Assembly (NCBI GenBank): GCA_021731085.1
Contig: JAKFYB010000014.1
Span: 42,009 to 106,008 of the forward strand
DNA from: Dehalococcoidia bacterium
GTDB taxonomy: Bacteria > Chloroflexota > Dehalococcoidia > DSTF01 > JACRBR01
Direction: 5' to 3'
DNA: 64,000 nt
Shown: positions 10,795-17,724 of the stretch, piece by piece
Position numbering within the stretch: position 1 is the stretch's first letter
Layout: each line of letters begins with the position of its first letter
The notes under the pieces: generated by a model
Databases searched by the model: none
The model's input: the letters and a program-made list of their open reading frames with translations, nothing else
What the model was told of the DNA's origin: nothing
Program-made: the position numbers and the translations under genes

Positions 10795-11634
10795 ATGCCT
10801 GAACCAACCGCTGGACTGATAAACGGCGAGCAGCCGCGCCAGTCGCGGGTGCTGTTTGACCGCGTCGCCGAACTGTACGACCGAGCGAGGCCGACGTATC
10901 CGGACGCGCTGTTTGACGACGTCGTGCGGCTATCGGGTATTCCGGATGGCGGACACATTCTCGAAATCGGGCCGGGGACGGGGCAGGCGACGCAGCCGAT
11001 GGCCCAGCGTGGGTATAGGATCACGGCCGTCGAACTAGGTGCGAACCTTGCCGCTGTCGCGCGGCGAAACCTTGGGGCGTTTCCGGACGTCGATATTTGG
11101 GTTGGCGCGTTCGAGGATTGGCCGCTGCCGGACGCGCGGTTCGATCTCGTGATGAGCGTTTCGGCGTTCCACTGGCTGGACCATGGGGTCGCGTTGCCGA
11201 AGATCGCGGCTGCGTTGCGACCGGGCGGGGCGCTGGCATACACGACGGGAGGGCACGTCGAGGGCGGGACGAGCCAGTTCTTCATCGATGCTCAGGAGTG
11301 CTATCTCAAGCACATGCCGGGGACGCCACCTGGACTGCGGCTCGAACCGGCGGGGATGATTCCACTAGAGTCGCCGATCACGGACGAGTCGGGGCTCTTT
11401 GAGCCGGCGCAGCACGCTCGGCATGAATGGTTGCGGGACTTCACGACGCAGAGATACATCGATGAACTAAGTACGTACTCGGGGAAGCTGGCGCTGTCCG
11501 ATGAGGATCGTGAGGCCTTGTTGTCTTGTATTAGGGCGATGATCGACGAGCGGTACGGTGGGCGGATTGTGAAGGCGTATCTTACGGATCTTCATGTCGT
11601 GCATGTCGCTGGCAAGGCCGAGGCTGGAAGCTAG
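10795..11634 (+). CDS. SAM-dependent methyltransferase (class I)
   Basis: 279 residues. SAM-binding motif I is ILEIGPGTGQATQ (about residues 49-61), followed by the acidic motif II at AVELGANL and a post-motif SVSAFHWLDH typical of the Methyltransf_11/25 group. The N-terminal VAELYDRARPTYP is common in small-molecule methyltransferases. It begins four bases after purS and is probably cotranscribed. The substrate cannot be told from sequence. Confidence 0.85.
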   Translation: MPEPTAGLINGEQPRQSRVLFDRVAELYDRARPTYPDALFDDVVRLSGIPDGGHILEIGPGTGQATQPMAQRGYRITAVELGANLAAVARRNLGAFPDVDIWVGAFEDWPLPDARFDLVMSVSAFHWLDHGVALPKIAAALRPGGALAYTTGGHVEGGTSQFFIDAQECYLKHMPGTPPGLRLEPAGMIPLESPITDESGLFEPAQHARHEWLRDFTTQRYIDELSTYSGKLALSDEDREALLSCIRAMIDERYGGRIVKAYLTDLHVVHVAGKAEAGS

Positions 11635-11719
11635 AGGATGGACGCTGGTGCTCCAAAAGGAGTACTGGTGGGATGACGACGGTTGGCGCAGACGCAACGA
11701 CCGTGCCGGTGGCTGCCGG

Positions 11720-11752
11720 CGAAGATTCTTCGTTTCGCTCTGAATGACAGCC
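11720..11752. repeat. SERNEES-type intergenic repeat
   Basis: GATTCTTCGTTTCGCTCTGAATGACA. Read on the minus strand it gives the peptide CHSERNEESS, the well-known spurious translation of a repeat (TCATTCTGAGCGAAGCGAAGAATC type) scattered through many bacterial genomes. It is not a gene. Confidence 0.7.
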
Positions 11753-11786
11753 TGGCCTCCGGCCTTTCCCATCAAACAACTCTGCG

Positions 11787-11804
11787 GCGGAGCCGAAGCT
11801 CCGC
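11787..11804. repeat. Intergenic hairpin, GGAGC family
   Basis: GCGGAGC-CGAA-GCTCCGC, a perfect 7-bp stem with a four-base loop, followed by GGGTAC. Confidence 0.65.
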
Positions 11805-11898
11805 GGGTACTGGTCCTTGATAACGACGGTGGGCGCTGCGGCACCGACGCTGGTGGCGACCGGCGAGGATTGGACGCAGACTGCCAGTCACCTCATGA

Positions 11899-11927
11899 CA
11901 AAGCCCCGGTTCATGACCGGGGCTTTG
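11899..11927. terminator. Bidirectional terminator hairpin
   Basis: CAAAGCCCCGGT-TCATG-ACCGGGGCTTTG: a perfect 12-bp stem with A-rich and T-rich ends, between the plus-strand methyltransferase and the minus-strand di-iron gene that converge here. The CTTTG end serves the plus strand and the complementary CTTTG serves the minus strand. Confidence 0.85.
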
Positions 11928-11944
11928 CTGTTTGTTGTTCGCCG

Positions 11945-13027
11945 CTAGTTCTTCGGGGGCTCGAGCATCGCCTGGATTTGCTGCGGCATGCGGTAGCGCC
12001 GCTCGCCCATGCCGGCGACTTCGAGGCGGTGCATGTACTCGTTGATCTGGCGGCGGAAGGCAGCGAGCGCGAGGTTTGTGCCCTCTTGCTGGCTGCCGGC
12101 CGTGTGGCCGAAGAGGATGGCGAGCGAGTTGCCGAAGACGGGCGAACCGCCGGCGACGGGCTGGGCGCCGGTCGCTACGCCGATTACGGGCTCTGCCTTC
12201 TCGAGGTAGCTGTGGATCTCTTCGCGGCGCTCGGGCTCCGTTTCGAGGATGTACTTGAGGTGCATGACGCCGAACGCGACGTGCCGCGACTCGTCCTGGG
12301 CGCTGAGGCGGAAGATGCGCTTCTCGGCCTCGTTGGTGGCGATGTACTCACCCATGCGGAAGACGGACTGCACGAGGCCTTCGCCTTGGACGTGCATGAT
12401 GGCCGACATCTCGGTGAAGTCCTTGGCCTCGATGATGACGCGAAGGCCGGCATTGCCGCTCGACGACATCAGGCCGCCGCCGTTCGCGAGCGCGCGCTTT
12501 CGGAAGACGTCGAGATGGCGCGCCTCGTCCATGATCTGTGACGCGAGGAACATCTTGACTTCGTAGTGGTCGTTGGAGACCTGCGGTAGCCATTGGGCGG
12601 GTGTGTCACCGGCGATGAACTCGACTTCCGTAAGGAAGGTGCAGAACTGCGAGTAGGCGCGCTCGACGTCGTCAGGGAGCGGCTTGAGTTCATCCCACGG
12701 GATGTCGGTGGCGGACGACCACTGGCGCTGGACGGCCTCTTCGTAGAGCATGGCGGCGTTCTGCGACCATGTGTCCGACTTCTTGCGGATGTGGTAGCCG
12801 ATGCGGGGCACGTCGTTGCGCGTGGCGGCGCCGCGTGGGGCCATCGTCAGCGCGTCGGACTCGTCAGGCGACACGCCATACGAGCCCTGGTTGATCTCCT
12901 CGAGGGTGAGTCCGCGACGGCCGGGCTTTGCCCAGTAGCCACGCTCGCCGGTGTTCTGCATCCAGCTCAGGTCGACATCGATGTCGTCGGACGCCGTCTT
13001 GAGCATTTCCTGTGTGTCGATGGCCAT
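11945..13027 (-). CDS. Ferritin-like di-iron oxygenase/R2-like protein
   Basis: 360 residues. Carboxylate and histidine ligands of a four-helix-bundle di-iron site are visible in order: E134/E136 (TEVEFIAGD), D167-E168-A-R-H171, E216 (VQGEGLVQ), and D245-E246-S-R-H249. The two DE-x-RH motifs match ribonucleotide reductase R2-like and AurF-like oxygenases. The C-terminal ~100 residues include MHRLEVAGMGERRYRMP. It is the last gene of the histidine strand, 111 bp after the kinase gene. Substrate unknown; the spacing leaves room for its own promoter. Confidence 0.75.
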   Translation of the reverse strand: MAIDTQEMLKTASDDIDVDLSWMQNTGERGYWAKPGRRGLTLEEINQGSYGVSPDESDALTMAPRGAATRNDVPRIGYHIRKKSDTWSQNAAMLYEEAVQRQWSSATDIPWDELKPLPDDVERAYSQFCTFLTEVEFIAGDTPAQWLPQVSNDHYEVKMFLASQIMDEARHLDVFRKRALANGGGLMSSSGNAGLRVIIEAKDFTEMSAIMHVQGEGLVQSVFRMGEYIATNEAEKRIFRLSAQDESRHVAFGVMHLKYILETEPERREEIHSYLEKAEPVIGVATGAQPVAGGSPVFGNSLAILFGHTAGSQQEGTNLALAAFRRQINEYMHRLEVAGMGERRYRMPQQIQAMLEPPKN

Positions 13028-13138
13028 CGCGCACTCTCCCGCTCGTTCGAGTCTGTCGCTAACTTAGCGCCTGCTAGATCATACGTCCGGCCGGATTCCG
13101 CCGTCAATGCTTCGGGAGTGCATTTTCGGCAGTCCTGC

Positions 13139-13654
13139 TCAGGTCAGTATCGGCCCACTTCCGCGTGAGATGTATTCGAGAACGTCAGCCACGCACTCTG
13201 CCAGCGGACGACGGGTGTCGACGACGAGGCGAACTGACTGCGGGTCGGACGTGCCCGGTCGCGGGTCCTTGTCGACGACGGTCGTTGCTTGCAGCGGCAG
13301 CACGCTGCGGGATGCGAGCCGCCGGACACGTTCGTCGTCGTCGGCGCAAATCGTCTCGACCATCCACCAATGCCCGTGGCCAGCGAGGGCTAGGGAGCGG
13401 GCCTCGATTGATGTCCGGAAGACGGGGTTGTCGAGAATGACGTTGTGGCCCATCCGCAGCAGGCTCTCGGCGAGCGCGTAGTGGACTTCGTAGGTCACTG
13501 CGCCCTCGCGTCCGGAATCGACGCCCGCGCGAACGAGGGCATCCGTCGTGACGTCTAGTTCGAGTGCGACGCCAGGCAAAGCACGCGCGATCTCACGCGC
13601 GAGCGTGGTCTTGCCGCTGCCGGGTTCACCGTGCATCTGCACGACGCATGGCAT
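13139..13654 (-). CDS. P-loop AAA-type kinase
   Basis: 171 residues. The Walker A loop GEPGSGKTTLA begins at about residue 9, and an LDNPVF segment resembles the Walker B/lid region of small-molecule or nucleoside kinases. The fold looks like the AAA_33 group (zeta toxin, chloramphenicol phosphotransferase and similar), but no specific substrate motif is recognised. The ATG shares its first base with the hisB stop (TAATG), so it is translated with hisB. Confidence 0.8.
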   Translation of the reverse strand: MPCVVQMHGEPGSGKTTLAREIARALPGVALELDVTTDALVRAGVDSGREGAVTYEVHYALAESLLRMGHNVILDNPVFRTSIEARSLALAGHGHWWMVETICADDDERVRRLASRSVLPLQATTVVDKDPRPGTSDPQSVRLVVDTRRPLAECVADVLEYISRGSGPILT

Positions 13655-14250
13655 TAGCCGAGCGTGCCTTTGGTGCTGGGGACGGTGCCGTCGAGACGCG
13701 GCTCGATGCGGGTGGCGGCGGACAACGCGCGGCCGAGGGCCTTGCAGGCGGACTCGGCCTTGTGGTGGTCGTTCTCGCCCTTGAGCACGCGGACGTGGAG
13801 CGTTAGCTTCGCTTCCGCTGCGACGGAGCGGAAGAAGTGCTCGACCATTGATGCTGGCAGTTCGCCGATGCGTTCGAGCGTCCACTCGGCTTCGAGCTCC
13901 ATGTAGGGGCGTCCACTGATGTCCACCGTGACGTGCGACAGCGCTTCGTCGAGCGGCACCGTTACGTCGGCGATGCGGACGATGCCGCGGCGTTCACCGA
14001 GCGCTTTATCGATCGCCTGACCGAGCGCGATGCCTACGTCCTCGACGGTGTGGTGTTCGTCGACGTGAAGGTCGCCGTCGGCGCGCACTTCGAGATCGAA
14101 GAGGCCGTGCTTGCCAATCTGCTCGACGAGGTGGTCGAACATGCCGATGCCTGTGCGCGCTGATGAGCGGCCGCTGCCGTCGAGGTCGAGCGTGACTTCG
14201 ACACGCGTTTCCTTCGTCTCGCGGAGGATGTGTGCTTTGCGATCGGACAT
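13654..14250 (-). CDS. hisB: Imidazoleglycerol-phosphate dehydratase
   Basis: Dehydrates IGP to imidazole acetol-phosphate, two steps before histidinol-phosphate. 198 residues, the monofunctional size. Metal-binding histidines are in FDHLVEQIGKHG, VDEHHTVEDVGI and ENDHHKAESACKA. The ATG at 14250 is preferred to a TTG at 14259 because GAGGA lies nine bases before it. A hairpin repeat lies in the 75-bp gap to hisC. Confidence 0.95.
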   Translation of the reverse strand: MSDRKAHILRETKETRVEVTLDLDGSGRSSARTGIGMFDHLVEQIGKHGLFDLEVRADGDLHVDEHHTVEDVGIALGQAIDKALGERRGIVRIADVTVPLDEALSHVTVDISGRPYMELEAEWTLERIGELPASMVEHFFRSVAAEAKLTLHVRVLKGENDHHKAESACKALGRALSAATRIEPRLDGTVPSTKGTLG

Positions 14251-14273
14251 CAGCAGCAATCCTCGCTACACCA

Positions 14274-14293
14274 CGCGGGCTGAAAAGCCCGCG
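14274..14293. repeat. Intergenic hairpin with GAAA tetraloop
   Basis: CGCGGGCT-GAAA-AGCCCGCG, a perfect 8-bp stem in the hisC-hisB gap, about 25 bases upstream of the hisB start. Nearly identical to the copy at 10082-10103. Confidence 0.7.
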
Positions 14294-14325
14294 CTGCGAT
14301 GGCTACTGGCGCGACGATGGCTATA

Positions 14326-15435
14326 TCAGCGGCCAAGTTCGGCTCCGATCTCTTGTAGCGCCGTTACCACGATGTCCGTGTGCTCCGGCAGGCCGACGCT
14401 GATGCGCAGGTGGTTCCGCAGCATAGGCGTGTCGAAGTATCGGACGAAAATGCCCCGCTTCGCCAGTCGCTCCTTCACTTCGACGGCGTCGACGCCTTCG
14501 AGGCGGCAGAGAATGAAGTTGGCGTCTGAGGGGTACGGCTGGATCCAGTCAATGGCGGAAAGCGCCTCGAACAGCTTCTCGCGCGTGCCCGTGATGGCGC
14601 ATGCCCACTCGTCTAGTTGGAGGCGATCCTCGAGTGCCGCGACGATAGCCAGGCCGGCTGCGACGTTCAGGTTGTATGGCTGCTTGATGGTCATCAGGAG
14701 CGATGCAAGGGCGGGCGCCATGACGCCGTAGCCAGCGCGGAGGCCGGCGAGCCCCGCCCACTTCGAGAAGGTGCGGAGGACGACGAGGTTCTCGTGCTCG
14801 CCGAGGAGCGGGATCGATGAGTGCTCACGGCCGGCGAACTCCATGTAGGCCTCATCGATGACGACGAGTACGGGGAGCGCCAGCAGCCGTTTGATCTCCT
14901 CGCGCGAGAGAAGGTTGCCGGTGGGGTTGTTGGGTGACGCGAGGAAGATGGCCTTCGCGCCGGACGCCGCTTTCTCAATCGCGGCGATGTCCAGCGCGAA
15001 CGACTCCTGGCGCGGCACGACGATCACGCTACCGCCGGCGATCTCCGTAGAGAACGGATACATACCGAAGGTCGGCGGGCAATTGATGACGGCGTCGCCA
15101 GGCGCAACGACGGCGCGGAGGATGAGATCGATGAGATCGTCGCTGCCGAGCCCGCATACGACGCGCTCGCGGTCTGTCTCGACGTACGCCGCGATCGCCT
15201 CGCGCGCCGCGGTCTGATCCGGGTCGGGGTAGATGTGGTATGTGCTCTCGCTGCGGATGGCGGCGAGGGCATTCGGCGACGGTCCGTATGGGTTTTCGTT
15301 TCCGTCGAGCTTGAGGACTGACGCAGGGTCGATGCCGAGGCGTGCGGCGAGCACGTCGGTGGGCTCGATGGGGATGTAGCCGGGGAGTTCGAGCAAGTCG
15401 GGGCGGATGATTGCGCGCACGTCGAAGTCCTTCAT
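14326..15435 (-). CDS. hisC: Histidinol-phosphate aminotransferase
   Basis: PLP enzyme that transaminates imidazole acetol-phosphate with glutamate. 369 residues from the ATG at 15435. Fold-type I landmarks: KLDGNENPYGPSP near the N terminus, ASPNNPTGNL, DEAYMEF with the PLP-ring Asp and Tyr, and the lysine in RTFSKWAGLAGLRAGYG. The start overlaps the stop of the small zinc-ribbon ORF (ATGA). Confidence 0.93.
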   Translation of the reverse strand: MKDFDVRAIIRPDLLELPGYIPIEPTDVLAARLGIDPASVLKLDGNENPYGPSPNALAAIRSESTYHIYPDPDQTAAREAIAAYVETDRERVVCGLGSDDLIDLILRAVVAPGDAVINCPPTFGMYPFSTEIAGGSVIVVPRQESFALDIAAIEKAASGAKAIFLASPNNPTGNLLSREEIKRLLALPVLVVIDEAYMEFAGREHSSIPLLGEHENLVVLRTFSKWAGLAGLRAGYGVMAPALASLLMTIKQPYNLNVAAGLAIVAALEDRLQLDEWACAITGTREKLFEALSAIDWIQPYPSDANFILCRLEGVDAVEVKERLAKRGIFVRYFDTPMLRNHLRISVGLPEHTDIVVTALQEIGAELGR

Positions 15436-15635
15436 CGTGCGCCGCCGATCGGGGACGGAGCTAAAGCTGCATCCCGACGTGCTCTGCAGCGGGACACGTC
15501 GCATGTATACAAGCCGGCTGTCGCGCGCCATGCCCATGCGCCACGCACGAGCGTCGTGCCGCACACCACGCACTTGGTGGCGCGGAGTGTGACGCGCATG
15601 CGCCGCCTGACGGCTGGAGTCGTGTTCAGCGTCAA
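15432..15635 (-). CDS. Small zinc-ribbon-like protein between hisD and hisC
   Basis: 67 residues if the TTG at 15635 is used (it overlaps the hisD stop, TTGA), or 55 from the ATG at 15599, which has AGGCGG upstream. Cysteines are arranged CVVC-x19-CDVSRC, suggesting one metal site. Its stop overlaps the hisC ATG by four bases. A hairpin repeat lies inside its last codons, so the C terminus (DAALAPSPIGGAR) may be repeat-derived. Function unknown. The junction overlaps argue for a real gene; the short length argues for caution. Confidence 0.5.
   Translation of the reverse strand: MTLNTTPAVRRRMRVTLRATKCVVCGTTLVRGAWAWRATAGLYTCDVSRCRARRDAALAPSPIGGAR
15452..15475. repeat. Hairpin-family copy inside a small ORF
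   Basis: GGGACGGAGC-TAAA-GCTGCATCCC, a 10-bp stem with two mismatches, located 17 bp before the hisC start and within the end of the small zinc-ribbon frame. Confidence 0.55.
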
Positions 15636-16972
15636 GATGAACTCGCGTCTGGCTTCAGGCGCAGCTCCATGCTGCGGGCGTGGCCGGTCAGGCCCTCGGC
15701 GCGGGCAATGATGGCAGCGGCTTTGCCGGCGGATTGTAGCGCGGCGCCGTCGACGTCGATGAGGCTTGTGATCTTGAGGAAGTCCTGGACGCCGAGCGGC
15801 GATGCGTATCGCGCCGCTCCGCCTGTCGGCATGACGTGGCTGGGGCCTGCTGCGTAATCTCCGAGGACTTCCGGTGACTCGTCGCCCATGAAGAGGCCGC
15901 CAGCGTTCTTAATGGTCTTGGCGAGCGCGGGGGCGTCCTGCACGAGCAGGCACATGTGCTCGGGAGCGAACTCGCTACCGAGCGCGGCCGCCTCCTCGAT
16001 CGTGTCGACGACCACCGCGCCGCCACGGCCTTCGATGGCCGCCCGCGCGATTGCGCCGCGTTCGAGGGTTGCGAGCTGCTTCTCGACCTCGGCGCTGACG
16101 GCGGTCGCGAGCTTCATCGACGTCGTGAGCAAGATCGATGTGGCAAGCTCATCGTGCTCTGCTTGCGCGAGGAGGTCGGCGGCGACGAGGATGGGGTTGG
16201 CGTGCTCGTCGGCTATCACGACGGTCTCGGTGGGGCCGTGCAAGGCGTCGATGCCGACATCGCCGAAGACCTCGCGCTTGGCGACAGTCGCGAACAGACC
16301 ACCGGGCCCGACGATCTTATCCACGCGGGGGACGGACTCAGTTCCGTACGCCATGGCGCCGATCGCTTCTGCGCCGCCTGCTTTGAATACCCTATCCACA
16401 CCGGCAATATCTGCCGCGACCAGCTTCAGGGGCGACATCGCGCCGTCCGCGTCTGCGGGCGACATCATCACGAGTTCCTCGACGCCGGCGACCTTCGCCG
16501 GAATGGCCGTCATCAATACCGACGACGGATAGATCGCGCCGGGGCTGGTGGGTGCGTACAAGCCGACTCGCTGTAGCGGCCGTACGACCATGCCGATGCC
16601 TTCGTACGAGAACGACTGCGACGAGTGTTCGCGCTGGCGTTCGTGATATGTGCGCACGCGGTCGGCGGCCTCCTGTAACGCTTCGACGATTTCCGGGGAG
16701 ACGTGCTCGTACGCTGCTTCGATTTCGGCGCGTGTCACTTCGAGCGCGTCGACGTCGGCGCCGGAGAACGCCTTCGTGTAGCGGCGCAGAGCGGCGTCGC
16801 CTTCGGCACGCACGTCCTTCAGGATGCGACGAACCTGCTGCTCTAACGGCAGATCTTCGCCGAAAAGTGCGGCGTTTTTCTCGCGGATGTGCGCCGGCAG
16901 CTCCGTCTCCGCGAGCGGCTGGCGCTTAAGGATCGTGCGGCGTGCTTCCTCGGCGCCGCGAATGATTCTCAC
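15632..16972 (-). CDS. hisD: Histidinol dehydrogenase, variant motifs
   Basis: Oxidises histidinol to histidine in two NAD-dependent steps. 446 residues. Zinc and catalytic residues are present: LLAQAEHD (Gln, His), FAPEHM (Glu-His pair), LGDYAAGPSHV (Asp) and GLTGHARSME (His). Two well-conserved stretches differ from the common form: VGPGGLFATVAK in place of VGPGN-(I/A)-(Y/F)-V, and LHGPTETVVIAD in place of AGPSEVLVIAD, so the substrate-contacting Ser is Thr. It starts with GTG overlapping the previous stop (GTGA). The operon context makes HisD the best call. Confidence 0.88.
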   Translation of the reverse strand: MRIIRGAEEARRTILKRQPLAETELPAHIREKNAALFGEDLPLEQQVRRILKDVRAEGDAALRRYTKAFSGADVDALEVTRAEIEAAYEHVSPEIVEALQEAADRVRTYHERQREHSSQSFSYEGIGMVVRPLQRVGLYAPTSPGAIYPSSVLMTAIPAKVAGVEELVMMSPADADGAMSPLKLVAADIAGVDRVFKAGGAEAIGAMAYGTESVPRVDKIVGPGGLFATVAKREVFGDVGIDALHGPTETVVIADEHANPILVAADLLAQAEHDELATSILLTTSMKLATAVSAEVEKQLATLERGAIARAAIEGRGGAVVVDTIEEAAALGSEFAPEHMCLLVQDAPALAKTIKNAGGLFMGDESPEVLGDYAAGPSHVMPTGGAARYASPLGVQDFLKITSLIDVDGAALQSAGKAAAIIARAEGLTGHARSMELRLKPDASSS

Positions 16973-17721
16973 TTCAGGTACTCCTTCATCGCCTGCAGGG
17001 CGCGGGCCTTCGCGCCGTGCAGGTATTCGTGTATGCGTTCGTGGCCGACGCTCTCGAGCGTGCGGTCGAGCAAGGCGGGTGCTTCTTCGATGAATTGCGC
17101 CTTGCTCTGCTCATCCGCGATCCCCGCGGCGGCGAGATGCCGCGAGGCGATTCTATGGAAGCGCTCCCACGTCGGTGGGTGCGAGAGAATGTCGAGCGTT
17201 ACGTCGCGCCACTGCACGAGCGTCTCGCGTGCGATGAAGTCTACGGTGACTTCGACTGCCGTCTCTGCGAGAGCACGCTGGATGTCGTCGCAACTCGCGG
17301 CGTCCGGGCGGTCACGGCGGTCCATCTCCCACTGAAGGAGGCGGTCCATCACATTGGACATCGCCTCGCTGCTGAGGTCGGAGCCCTCGCCGAAGAGGGG
17401 CCGATACACGTGCGTGATGTAGTCCTCGTCGAGTACGAGATGAGAGATGTAACCGGCGAGGAATGCGGCAGTTGGTCCGTCGAGCGACGACGCATGGCGC
17501 AAGTGCGGCTGCTGCTCGAAGAGACGGTGGACGCCGTCCTGGTGCTCGAAGTTGTTGAGATCGAAGAAGTGTGTCTGGGCGCGATCCCACTTCGTGAGGA
17601 CGCGAATATCCGGCGTCGTGGCGCCGAGGTAATAGGCACCGCGATCCGACTCGACGATCTCGGATGAGAGATCAGCGGCAAGAGTACGGGCGGCCGTGAG
17701 GTGCAGACCGAGTGATGGCAT
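16969..17721 (-). CDS. Zinc-dependent phospholipase C-like protein
   Basis: 250 residues, all-helical. Metal-ligand-like motifs of the PF00882 family are seen: HLTAARTLA at residue 7, YYLGATTPDIR, THFFDL, and the tight helix FLAGYISHLVLDEDYITHVY. No signal peptide is visible, unlike secreted phospholipases, so this is probably a cytoplasmic relative of unknown substrate. It sits between hisG (3 bp away) and hisD (four-base overlap) and is therefore firmly inside the histidine operon. Confidence 0.75.
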   Translation of the reverse strand: MPSLGLHLTAARTLAADLSSEIVESDRGAYYLGATTPDIRVLTKWDRAQTHFFDLNNFEHQDGVHRLFEQQPHLRHASSLDGPTAAFLAGYISHLVLDEDYITHVYRPLFGEGSDLSSEAMSNVMDRLLQWEMDRRDRPDAASCDDIQRALAETAVEVTVDFIARETLVQWRDVTLDILSHPPTWERFHRIASRHLAAAGIADEQSKAQFIEEAPALLDRTLESVGHERIHEYLHGAKARALQAMKEYLK

Positions 17722-17724
17722 GGC

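Larger units (their letters stand above)
11635..11898. other. Gap between convergent genes, repeat-rich
   Basis: No gene supported. It contains a SERNEES-type dispersed repeat, a GGAGC-family hairpin at 11787-11804, and two similar stretches (GACGACGGTTGGCGCAGACG near 11676 and AACGACGGTGGGCGCTGCGG near 11822), each followed by a GGCGAAGATTC or GGCGAGGATTG tail. This looks like an accumulation of small intergenic elements. Confidence 0.6.

Noticed and set aside
11582..11844. Minus-strand frames giving CHSERNEESS and QSETKNL peptides
   Set aside because: These are known spurious translations of a dispersed repeat.
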